A stretch of 43,593 bases of DNA from Bacteriovoracaceae bacterium UBA6144. Lineage in GTDB: Bacteria > Bdellovibrionota > Bacteriovoracia > Bacteriovoracales > Bacteriovoracaceae. The stretch lies in contig DIVA01000021.1 of assembly GCA_002435705.1 (NCBI GenBank), positions 1-43,593 of the forward strand, written 5' to 3'. The notes below the pieces were generated by a model. The model saw only the letters and a list, made by a program, of their open reading frames with translations. It was not told the origin of the DNA and searched no databases. Shown piece after piece: positions 15,195 through 24,065 of the stretch. Each line of letters opens with the position of its first letter. Position 1 is the first letter of the stretch. A program made the translations under genes and the position numbers.

Positions 15195-15704
15195 ATGAAA
15201 ACTCTCACACTGGCACTTTTTATGATCATGGGCTGCACGACTAATTCTTATAAAAAAACTGTGGATTTCGTAGACCGTGACCGCTTCATGGGGACCTGGT
15301 TTGTGCAAGCCGGACGCTTCACCATGTTTGAGAAAGGTGTGCATAATGGTGTTGAAAACTACACCTGGAATGAAAAAGAAGAGAGAATCGACATCTCGTT
15401 TACCTACAACAAAGACTCGCTTACGGGAGAGTTAAAATCCGTGCCGCAGAAGGGATGGATCTATAATCAGCAGACCAACGCCCACTGGAAAGTGTCTCCG
15501 TTTTGGCCTTTGAAGTTTCATTTTCTTGTGATAGCTCTCGGAAAAAATTATGAGTGGACGGCCATCGGTGTGCCGGATCAGGCGTATTTGTGGATCATGA
15601 CTCGCGAGAAGAAACTCTCTAGCGAGGCTGTGGAGAAGATGATCGAAGAGATCCGTGCGCTTGGTTATCGCACGGATGAGATTGTCTTGGTGCCGCAGTC
15701 TTAA
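15195..15704 (+). CDS. diverged Blc-like lipocalin lipoprotein
   Basis: 169 residues. Short lipoprotein signal with a lipobox-like IMGC (Cys14), then KKTVDFVDRDRFMGTWFVQ, the lipocalin GTW signature in diverged form. Downstream it keeps the lipocalin spacing (FHFLVIALGKNYEWTAIGVP, YLWIMTREKKL). It lies 23 nt after the truncated haemoglobin gene on the same strand, so the two may be co-expressed, although a TAGAGT hexamer (15183-15188) 6 nt before the ATG could be a private promoter. The stop interlocks with that of the OPT transporter (TTAA). Confidence 0.75.
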   Translation: MKTLTLALFMIMGCTTNSYKKTVDFVDRDRFMGTWFVQAGRFTMFEKGVHNGVENYTWNEKEERIDISFTYNKDSLTGELKSVPQKGWIYNQQTNAHWKVSPFWPLKFHFLVIALGKNYEWTAIGVPDQAYLWIMTREKKLSSEAVEKMIEEIRALGYRTDEIVLVPQS

Positions 15705-17515
15705 GTTTTCAGCGCCTTCATTCTTAAAAGATAGGTCAGCCCCAGCATCCCGAGCACCGAGAGAATTTCTACCAGCGTATCGGGGATCCCGCTGATCGAA
15801 AGATTCACTCCGAGAGAGATCATCAGAGCAATCGCCACCCCCATCAGAGACTCTCCGGCTACGAGCCCGGAGCTGAAGAGAATACCTTGATCTTTGCCTT
15901 CATCCACCACACCTTTTTTCTTGTGTACGAAGTGCTGCACCAGACCGCCCAAAATCATGGGAGTCGCGAGTGTCACAGGTAGATAGATACCGACGGCAAT
16001 CGGCATGAGGTGCAGACGGAATTTTTTCTTTTTCAAAAAGAGGGAATCAACGGCGATGACAAGAACACCAAGGATAGCTCCGATGATGATTTTGTCTTGA
16101 GGGAGAGTGCCGTCACCAAAAATGGCTTTGGTGAGAGAGGCAAAAAGCGTGGCCTGAGGGGCCTTCAGTTTATCTCCGATGCCGTAAGCGTTGTGCAAAA
16201 GAGTGAGTGTGGGAGCGATCACAAAAGCGGGGATCACGACCCCGATGATCTGCGCGATCTGTTGCGAGCGAGGAGTGGCGCCAATGAGCGAGCCCGTTTT
16301 AAGGTCTTGTGAGCAGTCACCAGCCGAGCAGGCGGCACAGCACACGACCCCTGCGACACCGAGAGTAGCGAGGATGGCGGATTCACCTTGAAAACCGAAA
16401 ACAAGAAAAAGGGCCGATGTTCCTAAGAGAGCCGAGATGGTCATGCCCGAGACGGGATTGTTGGATGAGCCCACGAGTCCCACGACGTAACTTGAAACGG
16501 CCACAAAGAGAAACGAGGCGAGAATCATGGCGGCGGTGGTGATGAGGGTTGCGCCCCAGCTTCCGATCATCGAGTGATAGAGAAAAGCCATGACGATGAT
16601 GTTGACGATCAAAAGTGTCGAGATGATGGAAGGAGAGAGATCGGTTGTGCCCTTAGAATTCCCAAGCGCCTTGATGCCAGAGACAAAAGATTTTCTCACA
16701 CCCAATAGGCTCCATAAGCCTCCGACCACCATGGCACCCACGCCAATGTAGCGCACCTGTGTGCTCCAAAGTGTCCAGGCGACATCAAGAGCTGAGGCCT
16801 CTTCCATTCCCACTGGTGTACCCATGAGTGGGATCGCCACGAACCACGCCAGCGCTCCGCCTGTGAGCACGAGCATGGAGACCGGAAGACCCACGATATA
16901 CCCCACGGCCATGAGAGCAGGAGAGATGTCACCGCCGAAAAAAAGAGAACTTTTTCCCGCAAACATCGCTTTCTCGACTGAGCCCTTAAAAAGGCCAAGG
17001 CTTGCGGAGAAAAATTTAAAGAGACCTGCGATGCCAAGGCCCTGAAGAATCGTTTTAAAACCACCCGAGTTATCTTCTGCGGCTCCCGCTTTTAAGACTT
17101 GAGCACAGGCCACACCTTCAGGGTAGATGAGGTCTTTGTCATCTTCGATAAGTGCTTTTCTAAGAGGGATCATGAAGATGACACCTAAGAGTCCGCCGCA
17201 CATGGCGATGAGGGTTGTGGGCCAGAAGCTAAACTCATTCCACGCGCCGACAATCAAAAGAGCAGGGATAGTGAAAATCACACCCGCTGCCAAAGACTCT
17301 CCTGCGCTGGCCATGGTTTGCACGATATTCGCCTCAAGAATGGCGTCACTGCGTTTTAAGAGTCCTTTATAAAAACCCATCGCCAGCACACCTGCAGGAA
17401 TACTCGCCGAGACCGTCATGCCCGCGTAGAGCCCTAAATAGACTGTGGCCGCCGTCATACAGATGCCAATTAAAAGACCTATTCCAAGAGAGCTAAGAGT
17501 GAGTTCACGTTTCAT
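15701..17515 (-). CDS. OPT-family oligopeptide/metal-chelate transporter
   Basis: 604 residues with about 15 hydrophobic helices. Characteristic segments of the bacterial OPT family are visible: TAATVYLGLYAGMTVSASIP (about 22-41), ANIVQTMASAGESLAAGVIF (about 62-81), LIYPEGVACAQVLKAG (about 128-143) and the region CAACSAGDCSQDLKTGSLIG (about 396-415). OPT proteins import peptides, glutathione or metal chelates across the inner membrane. A modest AGGA lies 9 nt before the start. It is monocistronic and convergent with the second lipocalin. Substrate cannot be read from sequence. Confidence 0.88.
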   Translation of the reverse strand: MKRELTLSSLGIGLLIGICMTAATVYLGLYAGMTVSASIPAGVLAMGFYKGLLKRSDAILEANIVQTMASAGESLAAGVIFTIPALLIVGAWNEFSFWPTTLIAMCGGLLGVIFMIPLRKALIEDDKDLIYPEGVACAQVLKAGAAEDNSGGFKTILQGLGIAGLFKFFSASLGLFKGSVEKAMFAGKSSLFFGGDISPALMAVGYIVGLPVSMLVLTGGALAWFVAIPLMGTPVGMEEASALDVAWTLWSTQVRYIGVGAMVVGGLWSLLGVRKSFVSGIKALGNSKGTTDLSPSIISTLLIVNIIVMAFLYHSMIGSWGATLITTAAMILASFLFVAVSSYVVGLVGSSNNPVSGMTISALLGTSALFLVFGFQGESAILATLGVAGVVCCAACSAGDCSQDLKTGSLIGATPRSQQIAQIIGVVIPAFVIAPTLTLLHNAYGIGDKLKAPQATLFASLTKAIFGDGTLPQDKIIIGAILGVLVIAVDSLFLKKKKFRLHLMPIAVGIYLPVTLATPMILGGLVQHFVHKKKGVVDEGKDQGILFSSGLVAGESLMGVAIALMISLGVNLSISGIPDTLVEILSVLGMLGLTYLLRMKALKT

Positions 17516-17659
17516 TTTGGTGTCCTAAAAAAAAGAGGCTGGCACCTTTTGTAGCTATAAGTTGGCGAATTTGCGAGAAGAAGATTAGGAAAAAAACAAT
17601 CAAATAGATCAACTACTTGGAAATATTAAGATTTCCCACCAAAAGAGCCGACTAAACAT

Positions 17660-17683
17660 ATGGAGGATAATGTAAACCTATGA
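17660..17683 (+). other. short upstream reading frame overlapping the IPT-protein start
   Basis: ATGGAGGATAATGTAAACCT begins a 7-codon frame (MEDNVNL) whose TGA overlaps the ATG of the large lipoprotein gene as ATGA (17680-17683). GGAGG (17662-17666) lies inside it, 13 nt before the main ATG, which is too far for standard use. An ATG-TAA start-stop also occurs at 17670-17675. The arrangement could couple translation or simply be chance. Confidence 0.3.
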
Positions 17684-20600
17684 GAGTTCTTTCTCACACT
17701 CTTCATCTCATGCTTTTGGGGCTCATGCTCCTCGTGGGATGTAATACGCAAAATAAAGAGCAGGGAAATTTCTCGGTCATCGAATTTTCTCCGACCGAAG
17801 GGCCACGCTCCGGTGGCATTCTTCTTACGCTGACCGGCGATGATTTACAGTTCACCAATCAAGTCACGGTGGGTGGAAAAATCTGTACCAGTTTAGTGAT
17901 CGCTTCTCCCACCACATTGACTTGTATGCTGCCTGCGAATCCTGCAGGTGAAGCAACTATTGTGGTGAGAAATCTTGCTAATAATTTTCGAACCGCTGAA
18001 GAGAAGTTTGTTTATGTGGGTGGAGCTCGCATCGATAGTATAACCCCTCTCATTGGACCCACCACAGGGGGACAAATCCTCACATTGAGCGGTGAGGCTT
18101 TTTCTACTGGCTCAATTGTGAGAGTCGGTGGCGCAATCTGCGGACCGACGGTGATTAATGGTGATAGGACACAGATCACCTGTACCACAACAGCGCGATC
18201 AGCAGGGGACAACTTAGCCGTCACTGTCCTGGATCTCAATGGCGATACGGCTACTCTTGAAAATGCTTACTCCTATGTGACTCGTCCCACTATCACGGCA
18301 GTGAGTCCTAGTTTTGGGCCGCTCATTGGTGGTGGATCAGTGACGCTGACGGGATTTTCTTTTCCAACCAATCCTGCTCAGGCCACTGTGTTGGTCGGAG
18401 GCTCAGCCTGTAGTATTACGGCGATCAGTGCTGTCTCTATCACTTGTACCCTTCCTCCAGGCACTGCCGGTAGTAAAGAAGTGCGAGTGGATAATTTGGT
18501 TAATGGGCAGTTTGGAGTACGCAGTGGTGGGTACACTTATATGGGGCCCCCTACAATTGTAAGCGTTCTGCCTGCTAATGGCCCCTTAATCGGTGGTCAG
18601 ACCTTGACTGTCACGGGAACCAACTTCTTTACGGGCATGACTGTATCAGTGGGAGCAGTTCCTTGTACGAGTGTGACTGTGACAAACTCCACCAGCCTCA
18701 CCTGCGTGACCGGTGCGAGAGCCTCAGGGCTAGTGGGTGCAACGGTAACCAATAGTTTTGGTGATGCAGCCACGCTTTCTGATGCATATAATTATCGAGC
18801 GCCGCCAAGTTTCGTATCCGTGACTCCCACCCAGATTGTTTCAAAAGACGACGCCAATGATGATACGATCGCTATCACTGTTAACAGCGCTTATACTTTG
18901 ACTCCGGGTGATCTGCGGGTTTTTGTGAATGGTCAAAGTTGTACTGGAGTGAGTCTGGTTGGCTCAGTGATTACTTGTAATCCACCAGATCTCTTTCCAA
19001 ATCCCTTGCTGCCTCAACTTGTTAGTATCCAAATTATTAATCCAGATAATCAAACGGTCACGCAGTCCAACGCCATCACTTTTATTCCTGCTCCAACAGT
19101 GACAAGTGTGGTGCAAAATTCTGGGCCACTGAATGCCTTGAACACAATTGTAGTGAATGGCTATGGTTTTACGGCGGACACAGTTATTAAAGTCATTCGT
19201 CCAGGTCCCATCGAAGTTGATTGCGCTGTCACGGCTCAGAGTACAACTCAAATAACTTGTGACTTGGCAGCGGCGGGTCTCGTGGGTCCTGCTGCCGTGG
19301 TTGCAAATGTACAGGCGCAAAATCCCTTGCCCTTGTTACAAACGACCTTATTTAATAATGGTTATACTTTTAGACCAGCTCCTGTCCTGACAGCCACGAA
19401 TCCCGTTTCAGGAAGTCCTAATGGTCTCTTTTACGATATTGTGATTGTAGGGGAGAATTTTTTTGAAGGTGATTTCCTCAAGGCCAGCGTGAATGGAATT
19501 GATTGTGATAGCACAGAATGGATCTCTGCAACTCAGATCAAATGTAATAAAGTGCCCGCTGACATAAGTGGCGGACCTTTTCCTATCTCGTTTCCAATTT
19601 CAGTTATTAATGGAGACGGACAAGTCTCGACGGGGGCGGTGAATTTCACTTATAAACTTCTTCCAACCATTATTAGTGTTGCCAACAATCAGGGTCCTGC
19701 CTACGAGACCACGCTTCCTCTTATCACTCGTCAAACATTACAAATCACAGGGTCGGACTTTGATGCGGCTGGGTTTGTGAAAGTCTATGTTGCTGGAGTT
19801 GAGTGTGTCATAGATCCTTTGGATCCAATAAATACCGATTCTTTCATCGAGTGTCAGGTGCCTAATTACTCAACTCCGGCCATTCCGCTTCCATTCTTAG
19901 CTTTAATTGAAGTGGTCAATACAGATGGGCAAAAAAGCACTCAAGATATGCGCTACACCTACGTAAATATACCTACGATCGATTCTGTGAATCCATCTGT
20001 CGGTCCCACCAACGCCGCAATGGGTTCATATCCCATAAGCATTACGGGTTCACATTTTTCTGATAAAGCGGGCTTCACTCTGACCCTTGGGGGATACCCC
20101 TGTGAAAATATCAATGTCACGGCGAATGAAATAACTTGTACGATTCCTGATGTCGCCGTAGCCACCGGTGGAGACATTGTTTTCACTCAGCCTGATGGGC
20201 TGATTGCGGTCAATAGTGCCCCAGGGTTTAGTTTTAGGAATGCTCCGGTTTTAACGGATCAGGATTATTACTTCTCTGCAGATATAGAAGATCTCATTGT
20301 TATTGAAGGCACAGAAATTTATGCGGACTCTATTGTGACGCTTGAGCAAGGAACAACCATTCTTTCTTGTCCAGTGAGCTCGGTGAGCCCCACATCTGTA
20401 AGTTGTACTAAGCCTGCCTTTCCGGCAGGAGGTGTTTTTGATGTTCGTGTTGTGAATGTGCCCTCAATCCCCCTTGAAGATGTCATCGTGGGCAGACTGA
20501 ATATGATTAATGATCCCACCATCACCAGTATTCTCCCTTTTAACAGGGGGATGCCAGGAGATATGATTACCTTAGAAGGGACAAACCTCATTGGCGGAAG

Positions 20601-23460
20601 TTTAACTGTCGGTGGTGCGGCCTGTACGGCGTTTAATATTCACCCGTCTCAAACATTTATGACTTGTACATTGCCGGCCGGCAGTGGGCTCGTAAATATC
20701 GTATACACCAACGAGGCGGGCAGAACAGTTACCCTCCCATTTACTTATATTGATCCACCCACTATTTCCTCTGTCACTCCAGCCTTCGGTGCAGTTGCGG
20801 GAGGTTCTAACATTCAGGTTGCGGGGTCTGGCTTCATTGGTACAGGCTGGTCAGTGAGCATTGATGGTTCAGATTGTGCCGTGACAAGCATCTCTGGTGG
20901 CTTTATTAACTGTACTACATCCGGTCATGCAGCTGGAGAGTTTAATGTCGTGGTATCTCTGACGACAAATGCCACGGCTACGCTAACCAATGGCTTCAGG
21001 TATCTTGATCCTCCCACACCAACAGCTGTGAGTGTGGCAAGTTTACCACAAACTGATATCGGAACATCTCGTGAAGTTACTGTGACTACTGGTGGGTATC
21101 TAGTCGGTACTCCGGTGGTGAGTTTCGGGGGAGCGGCTTGTGCTCTGATAAGTTCTGATACGCAAAATATTACCTGTACCGTGGCGGCTCATCCAAGCGG
21201 CGGGGATGTGGCTGTCTCAATCACCAATGGAGATGGACAAACGGCTTCCGCGAGCGGTCTCTTCACGTTCACTCGCGCTCCAACGATCTCATCAGTTTCT
21301 CCTAGTGCCGGCAATATCACCGGTGGCACGGCCATCACGGTTGCTGGTGCCAATATCCTCGCCGGCGCGAGAGTGTATTTGGGCTCTTATGATCCGATGA
21401 GCCCAACCACGAACGAGTGTACGAGTCCTGTCGTGAATGTGGGTGCGCAGACGATTTCTTGCGTGACTCCTGATTTGAGCGCACCTGCGGGCGTGCAAAC
21501 TGCGGTGAATGTGATTGTGGTTAATACAGACACACAAATCGGTACGCGCGTGAATGGTTTTACTTATCAGCCAGCTCCTTTCATTAGCAGTGTCGAGCCA
21601 GAGCTTTTCGGGCCAGTCACGGGTGGCAATCAGTTGACGATCAATGGAGATTATTTTTATCCCGGAGTCTTGGTCACGATTAATGGAATCATCTGTGGTC
21701 CTGTGATTCGGGACTCAGTCAATCGCGTTCGTTGTAACGCCGCTCCCGCTCCAGGTGGAGTGCCAGGTAGTTTTACTCTACGAGTCTTTAATAGTGATAA
21801 TCAACAGGCGACGACAACATACAATTACGTGGCTTCACCCACAGTGGCGAGTTTTAATCGCAATATGTTTTTAACCTCTGGTTTTGAATCTCTTGTGATC
21901 AATGGTACTGGGTTTAGAACGGGAGTCACCGTAAGAATTGGCGCTCTCAATTGTGTAGTCAGCTCTGTCACAGACACTCAAATAGAATGTGAAACTCCGA
22001 TTGTCCTGAGTGAAGGCACACAAACTGTTACCATCACGAATCTAAACGGACAGAATATAGTGCTCGCGAATGCACTCTACTTTAATGCTCCTCTCAATCT
22101 CACATTCATCTCTCCCATCTCTGGCCCGGCGGTTGGGGGGAATACCATCTCACTCACGGGGACTGGCTTTTATGCCGGTATGACGATTACCATTGGGGGA
22201 GTTGCCTGTAATTCAATCAATGTCACTTCCACCAACCTTGCAAGTTGTAGCCCTGCGGGTGGAGCAGCGGGAGCGCAGGATGTGGTCGTGGGGTTAACAA
22301 GTCCGGTGCAGACTTCAACACTCTCGGGCGCCTACACTTATAGAGAAGCTCCGACCATCGCGAGTATTTCTCCCACCAGTGGCTCGACGGCGGGTGGGAC
22401 ATCGGTCACGATAACAGGAACCAATTTTGTCACAGGTTCTGTGGCCAAATTCAATGGAACAAACTGTACTTCTATTTCATCTCTGACGGGGACTTCATTC
22501 ACCTGTTTAACTCCGGCCCGCAGTGCAGGGCCTGTCACTGTTTTTGTGACGAATCCAGATGGACAAACAACTCCCACCAGTGTGGCCTATACTTATAATC
22601 CTCCTCCAACCCTTTCGAGCATCTCACCTAGTTTCGGTGCGGTTTCGGGAGGCACATCAGTCACGATTAACGGGAGCAATTTTGTCTTAGGGGCAACAGC
22701 TTCTGTGGGAGGAGTCACCTGTGCCTCCACTTCGTTTGTGAATTCAACACGACTTACCTGTGTGACAGCAGACCTCTCAACGACGGGTCTGAAGTCAGTG
22801 ATCGTCACAAACCCTGATACTCAATCCGTTACTTTGAGTAATGTGTTTAATGCTCTTCCGGCCCCGACTTTATCCAGTGTAAGTCCGCTCAGCTCTCTGA
22901 CCACAGGGGGCATCACGGTGAGATTCACGGGAACAAATTTCTTGGTCGGCTCCATTGCTCGCATTGATGGGGTCAACTGTTCCTCAACCAATTATATTTC
23001 TAGCACGGCCCTTGACTGTGTGGTTCCAAGCCGAGCGGCAGCTGTTGGGCTGTCTCTTTCAGTGCTTAATCCTGATAATCAGTCAGTCGTGGGAGCCGAT
23101 ACTTTTTCTTACGTGGATGAGGCTCGGCTTGAGTGGGTGGTCGGAGGAGTGAGTCCCACACCACCGAATCCAGATAATTATGGCTCAACCTCGACTAATA
23201 TTATGCACACCTATACTCTGAGAAACGTAGGCACGGTTAGTTCGGGAGGTGTGACGGTGAGTATAGAAGGGATTCAGTCATTTGCGTACATGATCCACAC
23301 CAACAATTGTGGAGCTGTGATGGCGCCTGCTGCACAATGTACCGTGAGTGTGAACTTCTTAGGGAGTATGCTGGGAAGTGGTAGTTACACCGCCACCTTG
23401 AGGGCCACAGGAGCTCCTGGGGGAACAACTGATAATGTCATGCAAGGATCACGACCATGA
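17680..23460 (+). CDS. giant lipoprotein with about 20 IPT/TIG repeats
   Basis: 1926 residues. Lipoprotein signal with lipobox LLVGC (Cys21). From about residue 30 to 1815 it is built of about 20 tandem IPT/TIG (immunoglobulin-like) units of 80-100 residues, recognisable by openings such as ITAVSPSFGPLIGGGSVTLT and GTNF, and closures such as TYMGPPTI. Every unit carries a pair of cysteines 12-20 residues apart (GGKIC...LTC type), likely one disulfide per domain. The last 110 residues (EARLEWVVGG..., then TYTLRNVGTVSSGGVTVSI) resemble an ASPM/MSP-like or choice-of-anchor Ig domain. It is probably a long rod-like surface adhesin or scaffold. It is followed by an ATGA-coupled secreted protein. 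The central repeats (5, 10, 13, 16) are the most diverged. Confidence 0.88.
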   Translation: MRVLSHTLHLMLLGLMLLVGCNTQNKEQGNFSVIEFSPTEGPRSGGILLTLTGDDLQFTNQVTVGGKICTSLVIASPTTLTCMLPANPAGEATIVVRNLANNFRTAEEKFVYVGGARIDSITPLIGPTTGGQILTLSGEAFSTGSIVRVGGAICGPTVINGDRTQITCTTTARSAGDNLAVTVLDLNGDTATLENAYSYVTRPTITAVSPSFGPLIGGGSVTLTGFSFPTNPAQATVLVGGSACSITAISAVSITCTLPPGTAGSKEVRVDNLVNGQFGVRSGGYTYMGPPTIVSVLPANGPLIGGQTLTVTGTNFFTGMTVSVGAVPCTSVTVTNSTSLTCVTGARASGLVGATVTNSFGDAATLSDAYNYRAPPSFVSVTPTQIVSKDDANDDTIAITVNSAYTLTPGDLRVFVNGQSCTGVSLVGSVITCNPPDLFPNPLLPQLVSIQIINPDNQTVTQSNAITFIPAPTVTSVVQNSGPLNALNTIVVNGYGFTADTVIKVIRPGPIEVDCAVTAQSTTQITCDLAAAGLVGPAAVVANVQAQNPLPLLQTTLFNNGYTFRPAPVLTATNPVSGSPNGLFYDIVIVGENFFEGDFLKASVNGIDCDSTEWISATQIKCNKVPADISGGPFPISFPISVINGDGQVSTGAVNFTYKLLPTIISVANNQGPAYETTLPLITRQTLQITGSDFDAAGFVKVYVAGVECVIDPLDPINTDSFIECQVPNYSTPAIPLPFLALIEVVNTDGQKSTQDMRYTYVNIPTIDSVNPSVGPTNAAMGSYPISITGSHFSDKAGFTLTLGGYPCENINVTANEITCTIPDVAVATGGDIVFTQPDGLIAVNSAPGFSFRNAPVLTDQDYYFSADIEDLIVIEGTEIYADSIVTLEQGTTILSCPVSSVSPTSVSCTKPAFPAGGVFDVRVVNVPSIPLEDVIVGRLNMINDPTITSILPFNRGMPGDMITLEGTNLIGGSLTVGGAACTAFNIHPSQTFMTCTLPAGSGLVNIVYTNEAGRTVTLPFTYIDPPTISSVTPAFGAVAGGSNIQVAGSGFIGTGWSVSIDGSDCAVTSISGGFINCTTSGHAAGEFNVVVSLTTNATATLTNGFRYLDPPTPTAVSVASLPQTDIGTSREVTVTTGGYLVGTPVVSFGGAACALISSDTQNITCTVAAHPSGGDVAVSITNGDGQTASASGLFTFTRAPTISSVSPSAGNITGGTAITVAGANILAGARVYLGSYDPMSPTTNECTSPVVNVGAQTISCVTPDLSAPAGVQTAVNVIVVNTDTQIGTRVNGFTYQPAPFISSVEPELFGPVTGGNQLTINGDYFYPGVLVTINGIICGPVIRDSVNRVRCNAAPAPGGVPGSFTLRVFNSDNQQATTTYNYVASPTVASFNRNMFLTSGFESLVINGTGFRTGVTVRIGALNCVVSSVTDTQIECETPIVLSEGTQTVTITNLNGQNIVLANALYFNAPLNLTFISPISGPAVGGNTISLTGTGFYAGMTITIGGVACNSINVTSTNLASCSPAGGAAGAQDVVVGLTSPVQTSTLSGAYTYREAPTIASISPTSGSTAGGTSVTITGTNFVTGSVAKFNGTNCTSISSLTGTSFTCLTPARSAGPVTVFVTNPDGQTTPTSVAYTYNPPPTLSSISPSFGAVSGGTSVTINGSNFVLGATASVGGVTCASTSFVNSTRLTCVTADLSTTGLKSVIVTNPDTQSVTLSNVFNALPAPTLSSVSPLSSLTTGGITVRFTGTNFLVGSIARIDGVNCSSTNYISSTALDCVVPSRAAAVGLSLSVLNPDNQSVVGADTFSYVDEARLEWVVGGVSPTPPNPDNYGSTSTNIMHTYTLRNVGTVSSGGVTVSIEGIQSFAYMIHTNNCGAVMAPAAQCTVSVNFLGSMLGSGSYTATLRATGAPGGTTDNVMQGSRP

Positions 23461-23978
23461 AAATAATCATTTTGATTCTTATAAGCTTTACAGCTTTTGC
23501 CCAAGACGAAATCATGACTCGTGAGTGCTCTGCTGCGGCTTTGAGGTATGGCAATGGCGAAGGTGATGATTATATTTCCAAAGACTGTTTTGATTGGGTG
23601 AAAGGTGTCAAGAGCGATGAGAGTTCTTTTTCTGTGAAGGATAAAATTCAAATCATGGGGAAGGGAAATCTTATTTTCATCTCAGAATCAAAAGAGGGGA
23701 AGTATCTCACTCACATCATTGCTGGCATCTACAGCGAACTAAAAAATCTCTCGGCCTTATCAGCGAGTCTTGAGCACAGAGAAATCTATGTGGTGCAGGA
23801 GGGGGAGCTCTTGGTTTACTCGATGGATATCACCGGCAATGTTGGTCCGATCAGACGCTGGAAGATCAAAGGACTAAGTTCTGTTAAAAGCGTCTCTTTT
23901 AAAACGGGCAGTGATGAAATCATCCTCAGTGACGCCATCAAAGAGATCGCTTTTCCACGCCTGACCAAGTCCCTCTAA
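23457..23978 (+). CDS. secreted protein coupled to the IPT lipoprotein
   Basis: 173 residues, starting in an ATGA overlap with the IPT-repeat gene. Signal peptide MKIIILILISFTAFAQ. The mature part has two cysteines (TRECSAAALRYG and SKDCFDW) and then a beta-rich region with repeated strand patterns (NLIFISESKEG, EIYVVQEGELLVYSMD, VSFKTGSDEIILSD) that recalls part of a beta-propeller, though it is too short for a full one. Family not recognised. Strict coupling implies it is made with the giant lipoprotein and may bind or chaperone it. Confidence 0.6.
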   Translation: MKIIILILISFTAFAQDEIMTRECSAAALRYGNGEGDDYISKDCFDWVKGVKSDESSFSVKDKIQIMGKGNLIFISESKEGKYLTHIIAGIYSELKNLSALSASLEHREIYVVQEGELLVYSMDITGNVGPIRRWKIKGLSSVKSVSFKTGSDEIILSDAIKEIAFPRLTKSL

Positions 23979-24007
23979 GCTCTCTTTCTTTTTTTTGCAT
24001 ACCGCCC

Positions 24008-24013
24008 TACAAT
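24008..24013 (+). promoter_or_regulatory. -10-like box before a leaderless mini-frame
   Basis: TACAAT (five of six consensus bases) ends 7 nt before an ATG at 24021. The gene at 24062 has no Shine-Dalgarno, so its translation could depend on a transcript that begins here. Confidence 0.38.
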
Positions 24014-24020
24014 AAAAGAG

Positions 24021-24065
24021 ATGATGCTCAAATCATCTGAGTATTTTAATTGGTTTAAGCAATGA
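24021..24065 (+). CDS. 14-codon upstream leader frame (MMLKSSEYFNWFKQ)
   Basis: Starts at or next to the predicted transcription start, has no stop until TGA at 24063-24065, and that stop overlaps the ATG of the next gene as ATGA, exactly like the coupled genes elsewhere in the window. The downstream gene lacks its own ribosome binding site. GATGAT and ATCATC inside it can pair in a short hairpin. It may be a coupling leader peptide rather than a functional product. Confidence 0.4.
   Translation: MMLKSSEYFNWFKQ

Noticed and set aside
17680..23460. Recent tandem expansion of IPT repeats at DNA level
   Set aside because: The repeats are clearly related as protein but too diverged in sequence for recent duplication; no long DNA repeats are visible.
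13803..24014. Shared CCCTACAATA at 13803-13812 and 24005-24014 as a common operator
   Set aside because: Ten-base matches are common by chance here, and the two sites face opposite genes.
24021..24038. GATGAT/ATCATC hairpin as an attenuator
   Set aside because: Only six A/T-rich pairs with no T-run; too weak to call a regulatory structure alone.
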